A stretch of DNA of 12,010 nucleotides from assembly GCA_046728935.1 (NCBI GenBank), contig JBKPFS010000067.1, positions 1-12,010 of the forward strand. Reading direction: 5' to 3'. Of this stretch, positions 6,321 to 12,010 are shown one piece after another. A program made the translations under genes and the position numbers. Each line of letters opens with the position of its first letter. The stretch's first letter is position 1. The DNA comes from DATAFO01 sp046728935 (GTDB lineage Bacteria > Actinomycetota > Thermoleophilia > Solirubrobacterales > 70-9). The notes under the pieces were generated by a model that made no database searches, had not been told where the DNA came from, and worked only from the letters and a program-made list of their open reading frames with translations.

Positions 6321-7262
6321 GTGCCTGAGCTGCCCGAGGTCGAGACGGTTCGCCGCCAGCTCGAGCCGGAGGTGCTCGGGAAGCGGATCGACCGCGCCGA
6401 GGTGCTCGATGAGCGCTGGACCCGACCGGAGCCCCCGCGGACCGTCGAGCGGGCGCTCGAGGGGCGCACTATCGAGTCGGTGTCGCGGCGGGGCAAGTAC
6501 CTGATCGTCGGCCTCGATGAGGGCCAGGTGCTGGTGATGCACCTGCGGATGACGGGCAACCTGCTGCTGCGCCCGGCGAATTCGGGCGCGGTCGCTGACC
6601 TGATGGAGTCGGATCGCCTGGGTGGTCCTCGCCTTTACGAGTCGCGTCCCGAGCCCAGGCATCTGCGGGCGCGGCTCGAGTTCGACGACGGATCCGAGCT
6701 GCTGTTCACGGACGCGCGCAGGTTCGGGACCGGGGTGGTGCTCGACGCCGACGACCTCGAGGAGTACCTGGCTCCGCGAGCGGGGATTGAGCCCCTCACC
6801 GACGCGCTGACGGCAGAGGCGATCTGCGAGCTGGCCGCAGGCCGCCAGGCGCCCTTGAAGTCGTTCCTGCTCGGCCAGGCGGCCGTGGCGGGGATCGGGA
6901 ACATCTACGCCGACGAGGCGCTGTGGCGCGCCGAGCTGCATCCGCTCTCGCCCGCCGGCTCGATGCGCCGCGAGCACTGCGAGGCGCTTCGACAGGGGAT
7001 CGTCGAGGCGCTCGAGGTGGCGCTGGCGAACCGCGGCTCGTCGATCGACGACTATCGGGATCTGCGCGGGGAGCGCGGCTCGATGCAGGACGAGTTCGTC
7101 GTCCACACGCGCGAGGGCGAGGAGTGCCTGCGCTGCGGGACCGAGATCAGGCGGATCCTGGTCGGGGGGCGCTCGACGTACTTCTGCCCGGGATGCCAGG
7201 TACGGCTCCGGCGAAGGCGCGCTTCGCGTCGCGGGCGCTCGCGCAGTGGGGCCAGGCGATGA
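6321..7262 (+). CDS. mutM: Formamidopyrimidine-DNA glycosylase (Fpg/MutM)
   Basis: Removes oxidised purines such as 8-oxoguanine and nicks the abasic site. The GTG 6321 start is fixed by chemistry: the protein must begin MPELPEVETV so that P2 becomes the catalytic N-terminal proline. From there it is 313 residues. Visible: P2 and E3; K59 in RRGKYLIV; M77 in HLRMTG; the helix-two-turns-helix region with QAAVAGIGNIYADE; and a zinc finger C269-X2-C272-X16-C289-X2-C292 with its DNA-binding Arg in GGRSTYF. Oddities are a loop of about 28 residues (85-112) that looks longer than in E. coli Fpg, and a basic C-terminal tail of about 20 residues after the zinc finger. It follows the hairpin at 6219-6250 and overlaps the next gene by four bases. 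An upstream ATG at 6255 is in frame but would bury the catalytic proline. Confidence 0.95.
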   Translation: MPELPEVETVRRQLEPEVLGKRIDRAEVLDERWTRPEPPRTVERALEGRTIESVSRRGKYLIVGLDEGQVLVMHLRMTGNLLLRPANSGAVADLMESDRLGGPRLYESRPEPRHLRARLEFDDGSELLFTDARRFGTGVVLDADDLEEYLAPRAGIEPLTDALTAEAICELAAGRQAPLKSFLLGQAAVAGIGNIYADEALWRAELHPLSPAGSMRREHCEALRQGIVEALEVALANRGSSIDDYRDLRGERGSMQDEFVVHTREGEECLRCGTEIRRILVGGRSTYFCPGCQVRLRRRRASRRGRSRSGARR

Positions 7263-8218
7263 GCGCCGAGCTGTTGCCGCCTCCCGACGGATTTCGCATC
7301 GGGCATTGGACGGATTCCGAGGCCCGAACCGGGTGCACGGTCGTGATCCCCCCGCCGGACACGAGGGGGGCGGCAGAGGTCCGCGGCGGCGGCACGGGAA
7401 CTCGCGAGATCGAGGTCCTGGCGGCGCTCGCGAACGCCGAGGGGCCGACCGCGGTGCTCCTCACCGGCGGCAGCGCGTTCGGGCTCGCGGCGGCGGATGG
7501 GGTCGTGCGCTGGCTCGAGGAGCGAGGGCTCGGGCGGGCGACGCCGCTCGGTCCGGTGCCGCTCGTCTCGGCGGCGGTCGTGTTCGACCTCGCCGAGGGC
7601 GACGCTGGAGTTCGCCCGGGGCCCGACCAGGGTTACGCGGCCTGTGAGGCGGCGGGGGAGGGCGTGCCGGAGGGGGGGCCGATCGGCGCGGGCGCGGGGG
7701 CGGCCGTCGGCAAGGTGATGGGACGAGAGCGCGCGACCCGTGCCGGCGTCGGCTACGCGGCGGGCCGTCTCGGGGACGGGACGGTGGTGGCCGCAGTGGC
7801 GGTCGCAAACGCAGCGGGCGACGTGATCGGCGCCGGCGGTGAGGTGCTCGGCGGTCCGCGGGGCGAGGAGGGGGAGAGGCTGCGAAGCGCGGAGTTGATC
7901 CCGGCGATCGGAGAGCCGCCGTACTGGGCGATGCGAAGCGACGAGGGCGAGGGGAACACGACGCTCGTCTGCGTGATGACGGACGCGACGCTCGACAAGC
8001 GCGGCTGCGGCATCGTGGCGCGGATGGCGAGCGCGGGCGTCGCGCGCGCCGTCGATCCGGTGTTCAGCCCCGTGGACGGGGACGTTGTCTTCTGCCTCGC
8101 CTCGGGCGAGGGCGCTCCGCCGCCGCCGAGCCCGGCGGCGTCGTGGACGCTGACCGCGCTCGGCACCGTCGCCGCTACGGTGACCGCGGAGGCGATCCGG
8201 GACTCGGTGGCCGCGTAG
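7259..8218 (+). CDS. P1/S58 family peptidase (DmpA-like N-terminal nucleophile aminopeptidase)
   Basis: A 319-residue member of peptidase family S58, whose known members (DmpA L-aminopeptidase D-esterase/amidase, BapA) are made as inactive chains that cut themselves to expose a Ser or Thr nucleophile and then release N-terminal residues from short peptides. Visible: the N-terminal IGHWTDSEARTGCTVV (residues 14-29), the glycine-rich LLTGGSAFGLAAADGV (67-82), and GEGNTTLVCVMTDA, where the predicted cleavage is N233-T234 with T234 as nucleophile. No signal peptide, so cytoplasmic. ATG 7259 overlaps the mutM stop (ATGA), implying translational coupling; the ribosome binding site is poor. The actinobacterial homologue I recall is Rv1333, annotated as a hydrolase. 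Actual substrate is unknown. Being paired with a DNA repair gene is probably just operon packing. Confidence 0.88.
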   Translation: MSAELLPPPDGFRIGHWTDSEARTGCTVVIPPPDTRGAAEVRGGGTGTREIEVLAALANAEGPTAVLLTGGSAFGLAAADGVVRWLEERGLGRATPLGPVPLVSAAVVFDLAEGDAGVRPGPDQGYAACEAAGEGVPEGGPIGAGAGAAVGKVMGRERATRAGVGYAAGRLGDGTVVAAVAVANAAGDVIGAGGEVLGGPRGEEGERLRSAELIPAIGEPPYWAMRSDEGEGNTTLVCVMTDATLDKRGCGIVARMASAGVARAVDPVFSPVDGDVVFCLASGEGAPPPPSPAASWTLTALGTVAATVTAEAIRDSVAA

Positions 8219-8239
8219 CGTCTGGCACTCTGGACGGAG

Positions 8240-8599
8240 ATGGCTATCGACGAGTTCCTGCTTCGCCGTTTCGAGGAGCCGGACGAGGTGCGCGAGTTTC
8301 CGCTGGGCCGGTTCGAGCTGGTTCGAGTGGGCGGGATGACGATCGGCCGGGCGACGTACCAGCCGGGTTGGAAGTGGAGCGAGCACGTCGGCTCGTCGCC
8401 GGAGGAGCGGTGCATGGTCGAGCACCTGGGGATCGTGCTCTCGGGTCGAGCCGCCGTCGTCGGCCCGGACTACGACGAGGTGATGGAGTCGGGTGACGTC
8501 TTCGCCGTGCCGCCCGACCACGACAGCTGGGTGGTGGGGGACGAGCCCTACGTGTCCCTGCACTTCCTCGGGGCCGACGAGTACGCAAGCGGCGACTGA
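8240..8599 (+). CDS. Small cupin domain protein
   Basis: A 119-residue single-domain cupin. It resembles an actinobacterial cupin family with the pattern PGWKWSEHV, VEHLGIVLSGRAAV, SGDVFAVPPDHDSWVVGDEPYVSLHFLG. Possible metal or ligand residues are H49 (SEHV) and H61 (VEHLG) in the first motif and H94 (PPDHD) in the second. The classical HxH pair is absent, so metal binding is uncertain. The fold usually binds a small molecule or metal, either as an enzyme or a sensor; no reaction can be assigned. It starts 21 bases after the peptidase stop, with GGA-type sequence just upstream of ATG 8240, and recO follows closely, so it is probably in the same transcript. Confidence 0.8.
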   Translation: MAIDEFLLRRFEEPDEVREFPLGRFELVRVGGMTIGRATYQPGWKWSEHVGSSPEERCMVEHLGIVLSGRAAVVGPDYDEVMESGDVFAVPPDHDSWVVGDEPYVSLHFLGADEYASGD

Positions 8600-8631
8600 G
8601 GCCCGTGGACGTCCGATCCGGGCGTCAATCT

Positions 8632-9372
8632 ATGGCGGTGGCGGGTAGCTACAAGACGGAGGCGATCGTCCTGCGCAGCATTCGCTACGGCGAGGCCGAT
8701 CGGGTGCTGCACCTCTACAGCGCGACGCGGGGGCGGATCGGCGCGATCGCCAAGGGCTCGCGGCGGCCGCGTTCGCGCTTCGGGGGGCGGCTGGAGCCGT
8801 TCTTCCGGCTCGACCTGGTGCTGTACGAGGGACGGGGAGACCTGGCGACGGTGACGGCGGCGCACACGGTCGCCGCCCACCCCCATCTGCGAGCCAGCGG
8901 GCCGGCGCTGACGGCGGCGGCGCGCGCCTGCGACGCGGTGCTTCGCCTGCTCGACGCCGAGGAGGCGAATCCGGCGGCCTACAACCTGCTCTGCCGATAC
9001 CTGGCGATGCTCGACGGCGACGCGTCGCAGGTGGAGATCGACGGCGCGGCGGGGTTGGCCGCGGCGCTCGCGTTCCGGCTCAAGCTGGCGCTCGCCGCCG
9101 GCTTCGCGCCCGAGTTGGGGTCGTGCGCCCGCTGCAGCGAGACGGGAGAGCTGGTGGGCTTCTCGGGCGCAGCCGGGGGCGTCGTCTGCTCGGCCTGCGA
9201 GCGCGATGGGTTCGCGCTGTCCGGCGACGCGCACGCGTTCATGGTCGAGGCGCTCGGCCGGCCGTTGGTGCAGGCGCCGAGCGCCCCGGAGCGGGCGCTA
9301 CGGCAGGCTGAGCGGGCGATCTCCGAGACGCTCGAGCACCACGCCCACGTCAGGTTGCGCGCAGCGGCGTAG
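8632..9372 (+). CDS. recO: DNA repair protein RecO
   Basis: RecO anneals single strands and helps load RecA on gaps with RecF and RecR, in the cytoplasm. From ATG 8632 it is 246 residues, the normal size. The N-terminal OB-fold starts with YKTEAIVLRSIRYGEADRVLHLYS (about 7-30) and GAIAKGSRRPRSRFGGRLEPF follows, a typical RecO signature. A zinc finger in the helical C-terminal part has C165-X2-C168 and C186-X2-C189. The start is not certain: GTG 8605 (nine residues longer, five bases after the cupin stop, with TGAGG three bases upstream) has the better ribosome binding site, whereas ATG 8632 better matches the usual RecO N-terminus. Confidence 0.93.
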   Translation: MAVAGSYKTEAIVLRSIRYGEADRVLHLYSATRGRIGAIAKGSRRPRSRFGGRLEPFFRLDLVLYEGRGDLATVTAAHTVAAHPHLRASGPALTAAARACDAVLRLLDAEEANPAAYNLLCRYLAMLDGDASQVEIDGAAGLAAALAFRLKLALAAGFAPELGSCARCSETGELVGFSGAAGGVVCSACERDGFALSGDAHAFMVEALGRPLVQAPSAPERALRQAERAISETLEHHAHVRLRAAA

Positions 9373-9377
9373 GCGGG

Positions 9378-9405
9378 TTGACCGCTGCGACGAGCGGCGT
9401 AACCT
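9378..9405 (+). promoter_or_regulatory. Promoter between recO and dgt
   Basis: TTGACC (9378-9383), a 16-base spacer and TAACCT (9400-9405) make one of the best sigma-70-like matches in the window. It begins five bases after the recO stop. The predicted start is about 9411-9413, which would give dgt a leader of roughly 200 nt or produce a separate RNA. Confidence 0.55.
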
Positions 9406-9613
9406 ACTTCGCGGTGCCTGGCTGACGGTAGAGAGCGGCTGACCAGCGGACGGCGGCGGCCGGCTTCGTCCGGCGAACGTCGACGCTGCGCTCGCGCCGC
9501 AGCACCGGGCCCGAGTGGCTTGGTGGCGGTGCCCGCGCGCCTCCCGGGGAGTTTGCAAAGGGAGTGTGTCAGCGCGTGGTTTCGCGCATCGACTGACCCT
9601 ATGCTCTTCCGAG
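9406..9613 (+). other. Leader or non-coding RNA candidate between recO and dgt
   Basis: No convincing protein is seen in this stretch. It folds readily on paper: GCCGG-CTTCGT-CCGGC, GCTGCG-N7-CGCAGC (6-bp stem), CGGGC paired with GCCCG further on, and CTCCC with GGGAG near 9541-9565. I did not recognise a tRNA, SRP RNA, RNase P RNA, tmRNA or a known riboswitch. It may be the 5' leader of dgt or a small RNA. Confidence 0.3.
9600..9605 (+). promoter_or_regulatory. Possible -10 element for a leaderless dgt transcript
   Basis: TATGCT fits TANNNT and ends eight bases before GTG 9614. A -35 near 9577-9582 (TGGTTT) is poor. If used, transcription would start at or next to the GTG. Confidence 0.35.
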
Positions 9614-10648
9614 GTGCCCGAGACAGCCGCCGAAGCCGCCACCGCCGCCAGGTCGCTGGAGGAGCGGGTGCGCGCCTGGGAGGCGGAGTACCTGTGGGAT
9701 CTGGCGACGCCGTCGTACCCGGCGGTTCGGCCCGAGCCGGAGCCCGACAGCCCCGTGCGCACGCCGTTCCAGCGCGATCGCGATCGGATCGTGCACTCGA
9801 AGGCGTTTCGGCGCCTCAAGCACAAGACGCAGGTGTTCATCGCCCCGGAGGGCGATCACTACAGGACCCGGCTCACCCACACGCTCGAGACGTGCATGAT
9901 CGCGCGCACGGTCGCGCGGGCCCTGGGGTTGAACGAGGATCTGACGGAGGCCATCGGGCTCGGGCACGATCTCGGGCACCCGCCGTTCGGCCACATCGGC
10001 GAGGAGACGCTGGACGAGGCGCTGCGCGAGCACGGCGGCGCGGGGTTCAAGCACAACCGGCACTCGTTGCGCCTGGTTGATGTGCTGGAGCGTGATGGGC
10101 GCGGGCTGAATCTGACGGAGGCGGTGCGCGACGGGATTCTCAATCACACCGGCTCGGGGCAGCCGGCCACGCTCGAAGGCAGGGTGGTGCGGCTGGTCGA
10201 CCGGGTGGCGTACATCAATCACGACATCGACGACGCGCTACGCGGCGGGGTGATCGTCGCCGACGATCTGCCGGCCCAGGAGATCGAGCTGCTGGGCGCC
10301 ACCGGGTCGGCGCGGATCGACACGCTGGTGCGCGACATCGTGGCAACCTCGCGGGAGGCTGGTGACGTGGCGCAGTCGGATGAGGTCGGCGGCGCGATGC
10401 TGAGGCTGCGGAAGTTCATGTTCGAGCGGGTGTACCTGGGCCCGGAGGCGCGCTCGGAGCACGAGCGGGTGCGCCGCACGCTGCGCGGCCTGCTCGAGCA
10501 CTACCTGGAGCATCCCGACCTGGTTCCCGAGACGGCGCCTGGCGGCGAGTCGACCCAGCGGGTGATCGACTACGTGGCCGGGATGACCGATCGGTTCGCG
10601 ATCGCGACGTTCCGGCGCTTGGCGCTGCCGGAGGAGTCGCGGCTCTAG
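9614..10648 (+). CDS. dgt: Deoxyguanosinetriphosphate triphosphohydrolase-like HD protein
   Basis: HD-domain dNTP triphosphohydrolase, which cuts dGTP or other dNTPs to nucleoside and triphosphate and so helps control the dNTP pool. From GTG 9614 it is 344 residues, the size of the bacterial Dgt-like proteins. Metal ligands of the HD fold are H89 (RLTHTLE), H118 and D119 (GLGHDLGHPPFGH), and D196 (VDRVAYINHD). SPVRTPFQRDRDRIVHSKAFRRLKHKTQVF (46-75) is the family N-terminal signature. In GFKHNRHSLRLV (144-155) a histidine sits where I expect a glutamine in most homologues. An earlier in-frame ATG (9515) would add 33 residues with no family similarity. dgt followed by dnaG is also the mycobacterial order (Rv2344c-Rv2343c). 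Confidence 0.93.
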   Translation: MPETAAEAATAARSLEERVRAWEAEYLWDLATPSYPAVRPEPEPDSPVRTPFQRDRDRIVHSKAFRRLKHKTQVFIAPEGDHYRTRLTHTLETCMIARTVARALGLNEDLTEAIGLGHDLGHPPFGHIGEETLDEALREHGGAGFKHNRHSLRLVDVLERDGRGLNLTEAVRDGILNHTGSGQPATLEGRVVRLVDRVAYINHDIDDALRGGVIVADDLPAQEIELLGATGSARIDTLVRDIVATSREAGDVAQSDEVGGAMLRLRKFMFERVYLGPEARSEHERVRRTLRGLLEHYLEHPDLVPETAPGGESTQRVIDYVAGMTDRFAIATFRRLALPEESRL

Positions 10649-10650
10649 AT

Positions 10651-10665
10651 GGGCGCTTCACGCCC
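10651..10665 (+). other. Short hairpin between dgt and dnaG
   Basis: GGGCG (10651-10655), loop CTTCA, CGCCC (10661-10665), two bases after the dgt stop. No T run follows. It is too short to call a terminator and may act as a weak attenuator or RNA processing site. Confidence 0.3.
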
Positions 10666-10689
10666 CCGAGCGCGCGGGGTGGCCTAGCG

Positions 10690-12010
10690 ATGGCGCAGTT
10701 CACCCCCGAGAGCATCGAGCGAACGAAGGAGGCGGCGGACATCGTCGAGGTGGTTTCCGCGTACACCGACCTGCGGCGCTCGGGAACGCGGTTCACCGGC
10801 CTGTGTCCATTCCACGACGAGCGCACGCCGTCGTTCTCCGTCGATCCGGCTGGCAAGCTGTACCACTGCTTCGGCTGCGGGGTCGGGGGCGACGTGATCA
10901 AGTTCGTTGAGGAGAAGGAGGGGCTCTCGTTTCCGGACGCGGTGGAGGCGCTGGCTGATCGCTACGGGGTGGAGCTGGAGCGCGAGCGGGAGGATCCGCG
11001 CGCCGAGGAGGCGCGAAAGCGGCGGACGCGGCTGGGCGAGCTGCTAGAGAGGACGGCGGCGTTCTATGCCAGCTTCCTCCGGGATTCGCCGCAGGCGCAG
11101 AAGGCGCGCCATTACCTCGCCGAGCGCGGGTTGCGGCGCGAGGTGCTGGAGGAGTTCGGGGTCGGGGTCGCGCCGGGGAAGTGGGACACGGTGCTGGTCC
11201 GGGGGCAGAAGGCTGGCTACTCCCTCGCCGAGATGGAGGCGGCGGGATTGATCCAGAAGGGTCGGCGCGGGGGCCACTACGACCGGTTTCGCTCACGGAT
11301 CGTGTTTCCGGTGCGCGACGCGCGGGGGCGGGTGCAGGGTTTCGGCGCCCGCGCGCTGCGGGCCGATCAGCGGCCGAAGTACGTCAATTCGCCGGAGGGG
11401 GAGCTATATCGGAAGCGGCGCACGCTGTTCGGAATCGATCGGGCGCGTCCGGCGATCACGAAGTCGGGACGGGCGCTGGTGGTGGAGGGCTATACCGATG
11501 TGCTCGCGTGTCATCAAGCGGGGATCGCGCATGCGGTCGCGGTGATGGGGACGGCGATCACGCCCGAGCAGGTGAAGATCCTCTCGGCCTATACGGACGA
11601 GGTGGTGTTGGCGCTGGACGCCGACCGGTCGGGGCGAGAGGCGATGCTGCGGGCGCAGACGGTGGCAAGCGGGAAGCGGGTGCGGTTGCGGGTGGCGCGG
11701 CTGCCCGACGGAGAGGACCCCGCGGATCTGCTCACCGGGGGCGACGAGGCGGGGCGTACGGCGGCGGCGGAGCGGTTCGGAGCGGCGATCGAGGCGGCGG
11801 AGGAGCTGCCCGTTTTCCACGTTCGCACGCTGCTAGAGGAGGCGGATCTGGGGAGTCCGGCGGGGCGGGATCGGGCGCTCGATGAGGCGGTGCCGGTGAT
11901 CAGCGCGATGTCCGATTCGATTACGCGGGAGGAGCTGATGCGGGAGGTGGCTGACCGGCTCGCCGCGGATCCGGGGCTGGTGGCCCGGCGCGTCGCTGCG
12001 GGTGGTGCAC
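10690..12010 (+). CDS. dnaG: DNA primase DnaG, 5' part (3' end outside window)
   Basis: Makes RNA primers for replication with DnaB helicase. The frame runs from ATG 10690 without a stop to the window edge, giving 440 of the usual roughly 600 residues. The N-terminal CHC2 zinc-binding domain has C39, H42, C60 and C63 (CPFHDERTPSFS, HCFGCG). The RNA polymerase core follows, with RIVFPVRDARGRVQGFGAR and YVNSPEG. The TOPRIM domain has E266 in VVEGYTD and D310 and D312 in LDADRSG, which bind catalytic metals; the last motif has Ser where Ala is common. The C-terminal DnaB-binding domain is not in the window. GGGGTGG at 10677-10683 serves as ribosome binding site. It starts 41 bases after dgt, so the two are probably one transcript. 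Confidence 0.96.
   Translation, partial: MAQFTPESIERTKEAADIVEVVSAYTDLRRSGTRFTGLCPFHDERTPSFSVDPAGKLYHCFGCGVGGDVIKFVEEKEGLSFPDAVEALADRYGVELEREREDPRAEEARKRRTRLGELLERTAAFYASFLRDSPQAQKARHYLAERGLRREVLEEFGVGVAPGKWDTVLVRGQKAGYSLAEMEAAGLIQKGRRGGHYDRFRSRIVFPVRDARGRVQGFGARALRADQRPKYVNSPEGELYRKRRTLFGIDRARPAITKSGRALVVEGYTDVLACHQAGIAHAVAVMGTAITPEQVKILSAYTDEVVLALDADRSGREAMLRAQTVASGKRVRLRVARLPDGEDPADLLTGGDEAGRTAAAERFGAAIEAAEELPVFHVRTLLEEADLGSPAGRDRALDEAVPVISAMSDSITREELMREVADRLAADPGLVARRVAAGGA

Noticed and set aside
7052..8563. Long minus-strand open frame opposite the mutM end, peptidase and cupin
   Set aside because: Same shadow effect; composition is Arg/His/Pro-rich and it crosses three real genes.
9510..9570. 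tRNA-like start (GCCCGAGTGGCTTGGTGG) before dgt
   Set aside because: It resembles the D-arm of Ser/Leu tRNAs but no anticodon arm, T-arm or acceptor pairing could be found.
10649..10687. Twelve-codon open frame between dgt and dnaG, ATG directly after the dgt stop
   Set aside because: Very short, no ribosome binding site of its own and no sign of a regulatory leader peptide; the GGGGTGG inside it serves dnaG.

Overview
The window is very GC-rich and tightly packed, with GTG and TTG starts used freely. Its genes (DUF3866, Nudix, XerD, Fpg, an S58 peptidase, an actinobacterial-type cupin, RecO, Dgt, DnaG and a SARP/BTAD regulator) point to a high-GC actinobacterium. The class Thermoleophilia (Solirubrobacterales or Gaiellales) is my best guess, made from family content and not from a search.

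Layout. 1-2351 (+): the 3' part of a DUF3866 gene, a Nudix ADP-ribose pyrophosphatase-like gene 7 nt downstream, then a XerD-type tyrosine recombinase. 2370-5660 (-): one very large gene, convergent with xerD, encoding a four-part fusion: SARP-type winged helix plus BTAD, one transmembrane helix, a seven-bladed beta-propeller, and a family 5 (peptide/nickel type) solute-binding domain. 5661-5838: a divergent control region dense in helically phased ACCGG repeats. 5839-6198 (+): a small protein with a signal peptide and a C-terminal membrane anchor, followed by a strong GC hairpin. 6321-8599 (+): mutM (fpg), an S58/P1 peptidase overlapping it by four bases, and a small cupin. 8632-10648 (+): recO, a 241-nt gap with a good promoter match, then dgt. 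10690 to the end (+): dnaG, cut by the window edge.

How the genes fit together. Most of the window is housekeeping: nucleotide-pool cleaning (Nudix, Dgt), DNA repair and recombination (Fpg, RecO, XerD) and replication priming (DnaG). The exception is 2370-6198. There the fusion protein looks like a one-component transmembrane receptor. An outside domain built like a transporter's binding protein, set on a propeller, is joined through the membrane to an inside SARP-type DNA-binding and activation module. It has a divergent small cell-surface gene and a shared operator-like region, and no ABC permease or ATPase gene is present in the window. I consider this receptor-regulator, its phased operator and its small membrane partner the most interesting system here. 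The domain parts are clear from sequence; ligand, operator binding and target gene are inference.

No tRNA, rRNA, CRISPR array or insertion sequence was seen. No gap exceeds 300 bases.
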